NCBI RefSeq assembly: GCF_030410135.1
Contig: NZ_JAUGQQ010000001.1
Coordinates: 248,001-312,000 of the forward strand
DNA length: 64,000 bases
Reading direction: 5' to 3'
Source of the DNA: Aequorivita aurantiaca
GTDB lineage: Bacteria > Bacteroidota > Bacteroidia > Flavobacteriales > Flavobacteriaceae
Shown here: positions 42,921-52,053 of the stretch, piece after piece
How the letters are laid out: every line of letters starts with the position of its first letter
How positions within the stretch are numbered: the stretch's first letter is position 1
The notes under the pieces: model-generated
What the model was told of the DNA's origin: nothing
The model's input: the letters and a program-made list of their open reading frames with translations, nothing else
Database searches by the model: none
Made by a program: the position numbers and the translations under genes

Positions 42921-43910
42921 TTACACCACCCCATTCGGCTCAACCCACTTAAAACGATTGGCATCTTCCGGAATTTTTATGCGTTCTGCAATCCGCATCA
43001 TTCGCGAGGGTAATTTTAAGAGATAATCGCGCGCCTTTTCGGCTTCATCCGTCAAGCCACTTATTTTTGAAATTTCCCAATGGGCATTTAATTTTTCAAG
43101 AATATCGATATAATCAAAAGTGGTGTATACGCCCAATCGCTGCGCCGCATTACTAAAATCATCAAAAGCCGACGCCATTTTTCCGCCGCTTTGTCGAAGA
43201 TTTTGGGCTGGCATAATGATTTTTTTCTGCATCATATCTTGAAATGCCAACATCATTTCGCTGGCATCATATTCAAAAATTGTTTTGACGAATTCGCGAT
43301 AGGCCAAATGGTGGCGCATTTCATCGCCGGCAATAATATTGCACATTTTCGCCAGCATTTTGTTGCCTTTTTTCTTTGCTATTTTGCCCACGCGGTTATG
43401 CGAAACATTCGTAGCCAATTCCTGAAAACTTGTATAGATAAAATTTCGGTATGGGTCGCGGCCAGTTCCAACTTCAAAACCGTCATTAATTAAGTGTTGC
43501 GTAGTTATTTCAACTTCTCTCATATTTACCCTTCCGGATAAATAAAGGTATTTATTCAATGTATCTCCGTGGCGGTTTTCCTCACCAGTCCAATGGCGAA
43601 TCCATTTGCTCCAGCCGTTTCGACCGTGTTGGTCCACGCCTTCCATATCCATCAACCAACTTTCGTAGGTTGGTAGCGCTTCTTCGGTAACCATATCGCC
43701 CACTAAAACAATCCAAAAATCATAGCCCAATTCCTTCGCTTCTTCGCGTAGCTGGATTACTTCGTCCATATAATTTTCCTTTTGAAAATCGGGTAAAAGA
43801 TCGGTCGGCTGCCAAATTTCCTCCACGGGAATTAGGTATTGGTCAATATAACTATCAATTTTTTTTTCGACAGTCTGCATTACTTCCAACCGGATATTTT
43901 TAAGCGCCAT
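42921..43910 (-). CDS. Acyl-ACP desaturase (ferritin-like di-iron)
   Basis: Introduces a cis double bond in acyl-ACP, giving monounsaturated membrane lipids. 329 residues. All six iron ligands of the stearoyl-ACP desaturase type are visible: E76, E111 and H114 in EENRH, E164, E197 and H200 in DEMRH. No transit or signal peptide. Expressed alone: a palindromic repeat follows and the next gene upstream is 64 nt away. Confidence 0.92.
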   Translation of the reverse strand: MALKNIRLEVMQTVEKKIDSYIDQYLIPVEEIWQPTDLLPDFQKENYMDEVIQLREEAKELGYDFWIVLVGDMVTEEALPTYESWLMDMEGVDQHGRNGWSKWIRHWTGEENRHGDTLNKYLYLSGRVNMREVEITTQHLINDGFEVGTGRDPYRNFIYTSFQELATNVSHNRVGKIAKKKGNKMLAKMCNIIAGDEMRHHLAYREFVKTIFEYDASEMMLAFQDMMQKKIIMPAQNLRQSGGKMASAFDDFSNAAQRLGVYTTFDYIDILEKLNAHWEISKISGLTDEAEKARDYLLKLPSRMMRIAERIKIPEDANRFKWVEPNGVV

Positions 43911-43974
43911 GATTATATTTTAAAGCTAACTACAAAGATAATAAGTCAATAGTGTAATTTATTATAAAGAAGTC

Positions 43975-44700
43975 TTAATTCCTGCCTTTTTCCTCAGGAT
44001 ATAATTTGAAAACTGGTTCGCTTTGCCAGATTTCTTTTGAATCAATGTCCATCATGGAAACTCTTCCTTTGAAAGCCGCTCCCGTATCAACATTCCAAAC
44101 ATTGGCAAATTTGGCGGGTTTCTCAAAGCCAACACGGGTTACGGGCGTGTGGCCGATATAAATTTCCTTAAAAAGTTTTAATCGTTTGGGGTATTTGTCG
44201 CTATCGGTGGAAATGGATTGGTCCATTGCGCATACCATTTCCCACAGGGTTCGGTCCCAATAAACAATGTTTGGATAATATTCATTTTGTGGACCACTTT
44301 GATTTGTAAAACCTGCGTGAACAAAAAGGCGGTTTTCAGAATCTATGTGAAAATTTACCAAATTCTCAAAAAATTCGATGTGTTTCTCCTTTTCCTCTCC
44401 GGAAATTTTAGAATAGCTTTTTATACTGCTTTCGCCGCCTTGGCTTCGCCACGCAGGATTTTCATCATTAAATTTTAAGTAATTATAAAGTAATTCGTCG
44501 TGATTTCCGCGGATGAAAATGCAATCATTTCTTTCTGAAAAATCTATTAAATATGAAACAACTTCGGCAGATTCGCTCCAGCCGTCCACATAATCGCCCA
44601 CAAAAATATACCGTGTATCTTTCGGAAGATTTGTTGTTTCCATTACTTGTTTTAAGGCTCTAAAACCTCCGTGAATATCACCAATTACAACTGTTCGCAT
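43975..44700 (-). CDS. Calcineurin-like metallophosphatase
   Basis: 241 residues of the PPP family resembling bacterial serine/threonine phosphatases and diadenosine tetraphosphatases. Metal ligands: GDIHGG (D8, H10), GDYVDGW (D36), GNHDE (N66, H67), then H in FVHAGF and GHTP. The substrate is not known. It starts 3 nt after the stop of the AlbA_2 gene, so the two form an operon. Confidence 0.88.
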   Translation of the reverse strand: MRTVVIGDIHGGFRALKQVMETTNLPKDTRYIFVGDYVDGWSESAEVVSYLIDFSERNDCIFIRGNHDELLYNYLKFNDENPAWRSQGGESSIKSYSKISGEEKEKHIEFFENLVNFHIDSENRLFVHAGFTNQSGPQNEYYPNIVYWDRTLWEMVCAMDQSISTDSDKYPKRLKLFKEIYIGHTPVTRVGFEKPAKFANVWNVDTGAAFKGRVSMMDIDSKEIWQSEPVFKLYPEEKGRN

Positions 44701-44703
44701 AGT

Positions 44704-45840
44704 TTAATTATAACTTACCTTTCTCAAAATTCGCAATGATTCCTTTAAAAGCTGATATGCCTCCGTATCGTAATCGCGCAATAATTCCTTTGCTTCCTGC
44801 AATTTTTCCTTGGCATCGTCAAAATTGTTCAGATAGCAGATTAGATATGTTGAGGGAAGACTGCGCAAATCCTTCTCCTCGGAAGGATTCAACGGAATAT
44901 TTTTCTTCACTTTTTCCAATATTGAATTGTTGGAATTGTAAATATGAAATAAGGTTTTCTTATTAAATTTCGGACTTTCAAAAATTAATTTTGAATCCAT
45001 TTGATATGAGCCATTTTCCTTGAAATGAATTGTAACTTCTTCCAAGGGATAATATTTAAATTGTTCGTTCAAACCTAAGTGGACGTATTCTACAATTTTA
45101 AAATAATCTTCGGAATAATCTATGCTAATCTCATCCAAAGCCGAATAAAACAGCCGAACCTGCTCATTTATCAATTCAATATCGACACGGGAAAAATAGG
45201 TTTTGTCCTTTACCCTTTTTTGTTTTCCCGCCCAACAAACCACAAATTGTTCTTTGAAAACCTTGTAATTGCTATCCAAATCCTTGTGGCGATGGTTTAT
45301 AAAGTCTATCACTCCATCCAGCGTTAATTCTATGTTATTTTTTGCGGCATTTTCTATGGATTTTACAATTTCTGAATTGATATCCTTTATCTCAATATCA
45401 AAATCTTTGGGCATCGAAATACTTCCGTCGCGAAGAAAAATGGAGCCTCCCCAATATTTCCAGATATTTTTTCGAAGCGAAGTTATTTTTCCGTTCGGAC
45501 GAATAGTAACCAACCCCACCACTTTATCGGAAGGCAAATTCGGGAATGCCACATTTTCATAAATAATGAGCGGGGCATTGGTTAAATATGCATTTACAAG
45601 ATTCTGGATTTTGCTGTCGTCAAAAAAATCGACTCCGGTAATTTCATTGGTTTCATCCTCCACCCCAATCACGATGAACGAATTGTTTGCCGGATTGCTG
45701 TTGCTCAGGGCACAAATATGTTTCAAAAATTTCGCCTTGCCTTCTTTCGTTCCAAGATCAATTTTTCGCTTTTTATCATAAAAACTGCTCTCGTCATTAT
45801 GGGCGAGTAGGTTTTTGATTAAAAGTCGTTTGTTGATCAT
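44704..45840 (-). CDS. AlbA_2-domain (Schlafen-like) putative DNA-binding protein
   Basis: 378 residues. The N-terminal AlbA_2 domain (about 15-145) is shown by KFLKHICALSNSNPANNSFIV (trimmed; the LSN and IGVEDETNEITGVD parts are the hallmark). The middle is not recognised and the C terminus (about 335-378) is helical with KEKLQEAKELLRD. Often called an ATP-binding or helix-turn-helix protein, but no Walker motif is visible. Cotranscribed with the phosphatase downstream. It could be a regulator or defence-related; no evidence decides. Confidence 0.72.
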   Translation of the reverse strand: MINKRLLIKNLLAHNDESSFYDKKRKIDLGTKEGKAKFLKHICALSNSNPANNSFIVIGVEDETNEITGVDFFDDSKIQNLVNAYLTNAPLIIYENVAFPNLPSDKVVGLVTIRPNGKITSLRKNIWKYWGGSIFLRDGSISMPKDFDIEIKDINSEIVKSIENAAKNNIELTLDGVIDFINHRHKDLDSNYKVFKEQFVVCWAGKQKRVKDKTYFSRVDIELINEQVRLFYSALDEISIDYSEDYFKIVEYVHLGLNEQFKYYPLEEVTIHFKENGSYQMDSKLIFESPKFNKKTLFHIYNSNNSILEKVKKNIPLNPSEEKDLRSLPSTYLICYLNNFDDAKEKLQEAKELLRDYDTEAYQLLKESLRILRKVSYN

Positions 45841-45969
45841 TTACAATAATTTTCTAAAAATACTCTCACATAAATTTTTCAAACTCAGTTGTCAAAATCC
45901 GAACAATGTGTTTATTCGACAAGCTGTGACATTTGTTACTTTTATTGGTTTAAAAAATTAATTTAAACA

Positions 45970-46725
45970 TCACTTTTTATTTACAATGGTGGAAGAAGCC
46001 TGATCCAAACACATAACGGTCAAATCGGCAATATTTACGTGTGGCGGTCGCGTTACCGCAAACAAAATAATTTCAGCGATATCTTCCGGTTGCAAGGGCA
46101 CATAACCTTGGTACACTTTTTCTGCCCTCTCTCGGTCACCTTTAAAACGTACTTCGCTAAATTCAGTTTGCACCAAGCCCGGGTTTATGGCCCCTACCTT
46201 TATTCCCTTTCCATTTAGGTCTATCCGCATGCCTTGGGTTAGGGCATCTACGGCATATTTACTAGCGCAATACACATTTCCCCTTGGGTAAACTTCCTTT
46301 CCCGCGGTGCTCCCGATGTTTATGATGTGCCCACTTTTGCGCGCTATCATTTGTGGAAGTATTGCTTTACTGACATAAAGCATTCCCTTCACGTTTATGT
46401 CTAGCATGGCGTCCCAATCGTCCACATTTCCTTGGTCGATTGTTTCCATTCCGTGGGCATTTCCCGCATCGTTTATTAAAATATCAATTTCCGAAAACTG
46501 CTTCGGAAGGGATTGGATTGCCGAAAAAACTTCCTCTTTGTGGCGAACATCAAATTTTAAGGTATGCACCTCTGTGATTTTTGAGAGTTCTTCCGAAATA
46601 TTCTTCAAACGGTCTTCCCTTCTTCCGCACAAAATCAATCGCATACCATTCTTGGCAAAAACCCGCGCTGTGGCCATCCCAATTCCGGAAGTTGCTCCGG
46701 TTATAAATACTGTTTTATTCATCAT
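45970..46725 (-). CDS. Short-chain dehydrogenase/reductase (YdfG-like)
   Basis: 251-residue classical SDR. TGATSGIGMA (about 10-19) binds NADP (R residues in CGRREDR follow), NDAG replaces NNAG, the catalytic Ser is in INIGSTAG, and YCASK provides Tyr and Lys. The conserved YVPLQPEDIAE and HVNIADLTVMCLDQA C terminus resembles 3-hydroxy acid dehydrogenases (YdfG). It is divergent from moxR across a 235-nt A/T-rich gap with no clear feature. Confidence 0.9.
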   Translation of the reverse strand: MMNKTVFITGATSGIGMATARVFAKNGMRLILCGRREDRLKNISEELSKITEVHTLKFDVRHKEEVFSAIQSLPKQFSEIDILINDAGNAHGMETIDQGNVDDWDAMLDINVKGMLYVSKAILPQMIARKSGHIINIGSTAGKEVYPRGNVYCASKYAVDALTQGMRIDLNGKGIKVGAINPGLVQTEFSEVRFKGDRERAEKVYQGYVPLQPEDIAEIILFAVTRPPHVNIADLTVMCLDQASSTIVNKK

Positions 46726-46960
46726 CTGTTTTTTATCCCTGATTTTTATAGGCTTAAATACTCATTAAAAATACTATTTCTGAATTATTCTATCGACGGT
46801 TGTTTCAGTATTTATTACCTTGACAATTGCCCAGAAATACTAATAAAAGTTTAAGTTTAAAGGATTTTTATTTTAACCAATTGTTAACAGCCTTTTAGTC
46901 AATAAATTTTCAATTTGCACCGACTTTTTATAAAGGCATATAATTGAATCTAAATACGGT

Positions 46961-47965
46961 ATGGAAAATACAAATTCGACCTTTGACATTGGGGCATTAA
47001 ACGAAAAAATTGAAAGAGAAAGTGCCTTTGTGGACATTCTTTCAATGGAAATGAACAAAGTAATCGTAGGCCAAAAACATATGGTGGAACGTTTGCTGAT
47101 AGGCCTTTTGGGCCAAGGCCACATACTTCTTGAAGGTGTGCCGGGACTGGCAAAGACACTCGCAATAAACACGCTTGCAAAGGCCGTTCACGGAACCTTT
47201 AGCCGAATACAATTTACTCCGGATTTGCTCCCTGCAGATGTGGTGGGTACCATGATTTATAATATGAAGGTCAATGACTTCAGCATAAAAAAAGGACCCA
47301 TATTCGCCAATTTCGTACTTGCAGACGAAATTAACCGTGCGCCCGCCAAAGTACAATCTGCACTACTTGAAGCCATGCAGGAAAAACAGGTTACCATTGG
47401 CGAAACTTCCTTTAAGCTCGACAAGCCTTTTTTGGTAATGGCCACCCAAAACCCAATTGAACAAGAAGGTACATACCCTTTGCCCGAAGCACAGGTTGAC
47501 CGTTTTATGTTGAAAACGGTTATAAAATATCCCCAGATTTCGGAGGAACAATTAATAATCCGTCAAAATTTAAAAGGCGATTATGAGCAAATTAATCCCG
47601 TAGCAACTGTGGAGCAAATCTTGCGAGCCCAAGCTGCGGTGCGCGAGGTTTATATGGATGAGAAAATCGAAAAATATATCCTCGACATTATTTTTGCCAC
47701 ACGTACTCCCGAGAACTTTGGCCTTTCAGATTTAAAACCCCTTATCAATTTTGGGGCCTCCCCACGTGGAAGTATAAACTTAGCCATTGCCGCTAAATGT
47801 TATGCCTTTATCCGCCGCCGCGGGTATGTGGTTCCCGAAGATGTTCGCGCGGTTGTGCACGATGTGCTTCGCCACAGAATTGGTATTACTTATGAAGCCG
47901 AGGCCGAAAATATTACTTCCGAAGACATCATCAACAAGATTGTTAATGTAATTGAAGTACCCTAA
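46961..47965 (+). CDS. MoxR-family AAA ATPase
   Basis: 334 residues. Walker A GVPGLAKT (59-66), Walker B VLADEINRA (about 115-123), sensor 1 in ATQNPIEQEGT, and arginine-finger region DRFMLK. MoxR ATPases act as chaperones for von Willebrand-factor proteins and head the Bat (Bacteroides aerotolerance) operon. The next genes are the DUF58, BatD-like, BatA and BatB genes, in the standard order. Confidence 0.93.
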   Translation: MENTNSTFDIGALNEKIERESAFVDILSMEMNKVIVGQKHMVERLLIGLLGQGHILLEGVPGLAKTLAINTLAKAVHGTFSRIQFTPDLLPADVVGTMIYNMKVNDFSIKKGPIFANFVLADEINRAPAKVQSALLEAMQEKQVTIGETSFKLDKPFLVMATQNPIEQEGTYPLPEAQVDRFMLKTVIKYPQISEEQLIIRQNLKGDYEQINPVATVEQILRAQAAVREVYMDEKIEKYILDIIFATRTPENFGLSDLKPLINFGASPRGSINLAIAAKCYAFIRRRGYVVPEDVRAVVHDVLRHRIGITYEAEAENITSEDIINKIVNVIEVP

Positions 47966-48048
47966 AAGTTCAGAGTTACAAGTTCAAAGTTTAAAGTTTT
48001 AAATGCTTTGAACCTGAAAATTGAAACCTGACAACTGAAACTACGACA

Positions 48049-48912
48049 GTGGATACTAAAGAACTTCTTAAAAAAGTACGCAAAATCGAGATCAAGACGC
48101 GGCGCCTGAGCGATCACGTTTTTGGTGGCGAGTATCACAGTACTTTTAAAGGCCGCGGAATGACGTTCAGCGAAGTACGCCAATACCAATTTGGCGACGA
48201 CGTGCGTAACATAGATTGGAACGTTACTGCGCGCTACAACGAGCCTTTTGTAAAAGTTTTTGAAGAAGAACGCGAGCTTACATTGATGCTTGTGGTTGAC
48301 ATTAGTGGTTCCGAATTTTTTGGAACGCAGGATCAATTCAAAAATGAAATCATTACTGAAATAGCCGCAACCCTTGCATTTTCCGCAATGCAGAACAATG
48401 ACAAAACTGGATTGATTCTTTTTTCAGATGAAATAGAACTTTACATTCCGCCAAAAAAAGGAAAATCGCACGTGCTTAGAATCATTCGCGAATTAATTGA
48501 ATTCAAACCAAAAAGTAACAAAACCGACATTGCCAACGCCTTAAAATTTCTAAGCAGCGTAATGAAAAAGAAAGCAATCGTTTTTGTGCTTTCAGATTTC
48601 ATAGCAGACCATTATCGGGACACTCTCAAAATTGCAGCGAAAAAACACGATGTTACGGGAATAAGAATTTACGATAAAGCCGAAGAAACTATTCCAAATC
48701 TGGGAATGGTGCAAATGGAAGACCAAGAAACGGGCGAACTTTTATTGGTGAATACCAGCTCAAAAAATGTGCGCAACCAATACTACAGTTATCACCGGGA
48801 ACGGGTGGATTATTTTACCGAGTCTTTCACAAAAAGTGGCGCGGGTGCCATAAGCACAAGGGTTGATGAAAGTTATGTGAAAAAATTGTTAGGGTATTTT
48901 AAGAGACGATAA
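48049..48912 (+). CDS. DUF58 protein of the Bat operon
   Basis: 287 residues, with a vWA-like fold. The DUF58 core is GRGMTFSEVRQYQFGDDVRNIDWN (trimmed to its FGDDVRNIDWN part), with MIDAS-like VVDISGSEFFG. It begins with GTG at 48049. The 83-nt gap to moxR contains short tandem-like GTTCAAAGTT/TTGAAACCTG sequence but no other feature. Function: partner of the MoxR ATPase in stress tolerance. Confidence 0.9.
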   Translation: MDTKELLKKVRKIEIKTRRLSDHVFGGEYHSTFKGRGMTFSEVRQYQFGDDVRNIDWNVTARYNEPFVKVFEEERELTLMLVVDISGSEFFGTQDQFKNEIITEIAATLAFSAMQNNDKTGLILFSDEIELYIPPKKGKSHVLRIIRELIEFKPKSNKTDIANALKFLSSVMKKKAIVFVLSDFIADHYRDTLKIAAKKHDVTGIRIYDKAEETIPNLGMVQMEDQETGELLLVNTSSKNVRNQYYSYHRERVDYFTESFTKSGAGAISTRVDESYVKKLLGYFKRR

Positions 48913-48931
48913 AAAAGATAGAAGAACTTAG

Positions 48932-50602
48932 ATGTTAGATTTTAGATTTTTATTGAGTAGCATTTCCAACTTTGGACTTTCCCAAAAGTCTATAAGGCAA
49001 CCTCTTTTTTCCCTATTTTTTTCTCTTTTATCATTCGTCTCGTTTTCACAAGTATCTTCATCCATCGATTCCACAAAAATTAAAATTGGTGAAGAAATCC
49101 TTTATACCATTAACGTAAACGCAGATTCTACAGATGTAGTTGTTTTTCCGGAAGAGCAGACTTTTGCACCTTTGGAAATGATTGAATCCTATAAAACTGA
49201 CACTACTTTTGAAGGCACGAAATATCGACTCATTAAAAAGTATGGATTGACGCAGTTTGATAGCGGTAAATATACCATTCCCCCTCAGCGCATTTTCATA
49301 AACAATAAACCATATTTCACCGATTCCATAAATGTTGAAGTGGCTGACGTGCCCGTCGATACCACAAAACAGAAAATGTTCGACATAAAACCGGCAATGG
49401 AAGTGAAAAGTCCGCCGTTTGATTGGCTATCCCTTCTCTATTGGTTGGTTCCGATTCTTATAATTATCGGGATTGCATTTTATTTATTTCGAAGAAAAAA
49501 ACGAAAAGAAGCCGCCGAAAAGCAATTGCCACCCTATGAAGAAGCAATAGTCGCTCTAAAAACTTTGGACAACAGTCAACTTTTAAAAGAAAACAAAAGC
49601 AAGGAATATTACAGTAGCCTTACCGAAATAGTAAAAAGATATTTGGATCGGGAAGTGGATGAAGCGGCACTCGAAAGTACCAGCGATGAGCTTATCACGC
49701 GGTTGATGATGCACAAAGACGCCGGAAGTTTCGATTTTGATGTGGAAACCATCCGAAAATTGGATGCCATTTTCAAGCGCGCCGATTTGGTGAAATTTGC
49801 AAAAATGAACCAAGAAACTGGCCAGGCCGAAGTGGATCGAAAAACGATCGAGGAAATTATTAACGAAACCCATGAAGCGGTGCCCGAACCAACCGAGGAA
49901 GAACTTTTGGCAAATCAGGAATACCTTGAAAAACTTCAGAAAAAACGCCAGCGCAGAAAATGGGTTTTAGGAATTTCGGGACTTTTGGCAACCGTTGTTT
50001 TGGCAGCTATTATTTACGGTAGCGTAACTGGTTTCGATAATTTAAAAGACAAGGTTTTTGGCAACGACCTACGCGAATTGGCTGAAGGTCGATGGATAAA
50101 TAGTGAATATGGCAATCCGGCCGTAATTCTTGAAACACCGGAAGTGCTAGTTCGCGCCGAAGCTCCCTCAACAACTGCTGATAATAGTGCCGTAATGGGC
50201 AGGGATTTTTTCACATACGGCACTATGAATTCCCCACTTTTCATTATGGTTTCTACCACACAATTTGCACAAAAACAAGATATTGCTTTGGAAACAGCTC
50301 TAGAAGCGGTGTTGGACGATCTTGAGCAAAGTGGCGCAAAAAATATGATTGTAAAACGGGACGACTTTGAAACCGATAAAGGCATAAAAGGACTGAAAGC
50401 CTACGGCGAATTCAACGTGCAAGTTTCAGATAATAAAGTTTTAAAAGAGACCAGCACCTATGAGTTGTTACTTTTCGCACAGCAAAACGGATTGCAGCAA
50501 GTGTTGATCGTGTACCAAGATGACGGCAAATACGCCGAAGAAATATTAAAAAGAATTGAAGCGTCCTTAGAACTTGAAATTTCAGAGAAAGATGGGCAAT
50601 AA
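48932..50602 (+). CDS. BatD-like membrane protein of the Bat operon
   Basis: 556 residues. Signal or anchor (about 20-40, LFSLFFSLLSFVSFSQ), an extracytoplasmic BatD-like beta domain (about 45-165), a membrane helix (about 170-190, WLVPILIIIGIAFYLF), a cytoplasmic part with helical KEYYSSLTEIVKRYLDREV (about 225-245), a second helix (about 348-370) and a C-terminal extracytoplasmic domain with RWINSEYGNPAVILETP. This two-helix layout is typical of the flavobacterial gene at this place. Start 48932 is the only good ATG. It overlaps batA. Confidence 0.8.
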   Translation: MLDFRFLLSSISNFGLSQKSIRQPLFSLFFSLLSFVSFSQVSSSIDSTKIKIGEEILYTINVNADSTDVVVFPEEQTFAPLEMIESYKTDTTFEGTKYRLIKKYGLTQFDSGKYTIPPQRIFINNKPYFTDSINVEVADVPVDTTKQKMFDIKPAMEVKSPPFDWLSLLYWLVPILIIIGIAFYLFRRKKRKEAAEKQLPPYEEAIVALKTLDNSQLLKENKSKEYYSSLTEIVKRYLDREVDEAALESTSDELITRLMMHKDAGSFDFDVETIRKLDAIFKRADLVKFAKMNQETGQAEVDRKTIEEIINETHEAVPEPTEEELLANQEYLEKLQKKRQRRKWVLGISGLLATVVLAAIIYGSVTGFDNLKDKVFGNDLRELAEGRWINSEYGNPAVILETPEVLVRAEAPSTTADNSAVMGRDFFTYGTMNSPLFIMVSTTQFAQKQDIALETALEAVLDDLEQSGAKNMIVKRDDFETDKGIKGLKAYGEFNVQVSDNKVLKETSTYELLLFAQQNGLQQVLIVYQDDGKYAEEILKRIEASLELEISEKDGQ

Positions 50603-51596
50603 TTTCGAATTTGTGAATCCGCAGTTTTTCTGGTTGTTCCTAATACTTCCGGTGCTTGTGCTATGGTATTTATGGAAACGGAATCAACAAACGGCTTCCC
50701 TTAAAATTTCAAGTGTCACTGGTTTCAAATCGGGAAAAAACTGGTTGGCTCGATTGAAACCGGTGCTTTTCGCGCTTCGCCTTTTGGCGCTTTCAGCATT
50801 AATCGTAGCAATGGCGCGCCCGAGAACGGTTGACGAATCCACAAAAACAAAAACCACAAGCGGAATTGATATCGTAATGGCAATTGACGTTTCTGCAAGT
50901 ATGCTGGCGCGCGACTTGAAACCGAATCGTTTGGAAGCATTGAAAACAGTAGCGGCAAGATTTATTGACGATCGCCCAAATGATAGAATTGGGTTGGTGG
51001 AGTATGCCGGCGAAAGTTATACGCGAACGCCATTAACGAGTGATAAAACGATTGTGCTTTCCTCTTTGAAAAATATAACCTACAACACAACCATTGAGGG
51101 CGGAACCGCAATTGGTTCGGGCTTGGCAACGGCCGTAAACCGATTAAAGGAAAGCCGTGCAAAAAGCAAAGTCATTATTTTATTGACGGACGGGGTGAAC
51201 AACACAGGTTTTATTGATCCAAAAATCGCGAGCGAACTTGCGGTGGAATTCGGTATAAAAGTATACACGATTGGTTTGGGAACAAACGGAATGGCAATGT
51301 CGCCCATTGGCATTCGCCCCGACGGCGGATTTCAATACGGAAATGTGCAAGTGGAAATTGACGAGGCCCTGCTCAAGCAAATTGCTGAAAAAACTGCCGG
51401 ACAATATTTCCGGGCAACATCGAACACGAAATTGGAAGAGATTTACGAAGAAATCAACAAGCTTGAAAAGACGGATATTGAGGAATTTAAATACACCCAT
51501 TACGATGAAATGTTTCGGCCGTGGGCAATCTTCGCATTGGTTTTGACTGGGTTTGAGTTTTTATTGCGGATGACGGTCTTCCGGGGATTTGTGTAA
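50592..51596 (+). CDS. batA: Bat aerotolerance protein A (von Willebrand factor A domain)
   Basis: 334 residues from ATG 50592 (MGNNFEFVNPQFFW); an in-frame ATG at 50574 would add six residues. Two N-terminal membrane helices, a vWA domain with MIDAS DVSAS (about 99-103), and a C-terminal helix (AIFALVLTGFEFLL). Binds metal in the periplasm as part of the Bat complex that raises tolerance to oxygen. It overlaps the BatD-like gene by 11 nt. Confidence 0.93.
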   Translation: MGNNFEFVNPQFFWLFLILPVLVLWYLWKRNQQTASLKISSVTGFKSGKNWLARLKPVLFALRLLALSALIVAMARPRTVDESTKTKTTSGIDIVMAIDVSASMLARDLKPNRLEALKTVAARFIDDRPNDRIGLVEYAGESYTRTPLTSDKTIVLSSLKNITYNTTIEGGTAIGSGLATAVNRLKESRAKSKVIILLTDGVNNTGFIDPKIASELAVEFGIKVYTIGLGTNGMAMSPIGIRPDGGFQYGNVQVEIDEALLKQIAEKTAGQYFRATSNTKLEEIYEEINKLEKTDIEEFKYTHYDEMFRPWAIFALVLTGFEFLLRMTVFRGFV

Positions 51597-51614
51597 TATT
51601 TTCAAAAAATAAAT

Positions 51615-52049
51615 TTGAAAATTTTGGAACAGGAAAATGATTATATAAAACGAGAAATTCAAAAGTTGACAATGGTTTTGAAAAAACTGATTGACAAAAC
51701 CAATTCTGCGGATATAAATAACTTTCAAGCAATAGTTTCTGAAACCGATGAAAAATTAAAAGAGTTTTTTGACATGTCGTTAACGGAAATTGTGGCCCCA
51801 GAAAATTTCGAATTGGTGAAGAGATTGGAAAATATAAATGAGGAACATCTTGAAAATTTAATAAACCTGTTATTTCAAATATTTCAAAAATCGCAAGAAT
51901 ATAAGATTGAGCAAGCTATCGATATGACGAAATTATCAGAAAAATTACTTTTGATGATTGATTTGGCAAACGAAAAAACCAATGATTTTTCTATTGAAAG
52001 AATGAATATAAAAAACAAAATAATACAAATTAAGAATAGCACTAAATAA
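51615..52049 (+). CDS. Coiled-coil protein inserted between batA and batB
   Basis: 144 residues, mostly helical and highly charged (ENDYIKREIQKLTMVLKKL, then EIVAPENFELVKRLENI, then the QAIDMTKLSEKLLLMIDLA helix). It starts with TTG at 51615; no ATG upstream fits. The N terminus loosely recalls the short DYI.R.I..L family of unknown function (DUF6483), not confirmed. It is not part of the usual bat operon. The A+T content looks higher than in the flanking genes, from its codon use, so a recent arrival is possible. Confidence 0.6.
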   Translation: MKILEQENDYIKREIQKLTMVLKKLIDKTNSADINNFQAIVSETDEKLKEFFDMSLTEIVAPENFELVKRLENINEEHLENLINLLFQIFQKSQEYKIEQAIDMTKLSEKLLLMIDLANEKTNDFSIERMNIKNKIIQIKNSTK

Positions 52050-52053
52050 GAAA

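Noticed and set aside
47966-48048. Repetitive GTTCAAAGTT / TTGAAACCTG sequence between moxR and the DUF58 gene
   Set aside because: Simple degenerate filler often seen between flavobacterial genes; no palindrome, promoter or frame could be supported.
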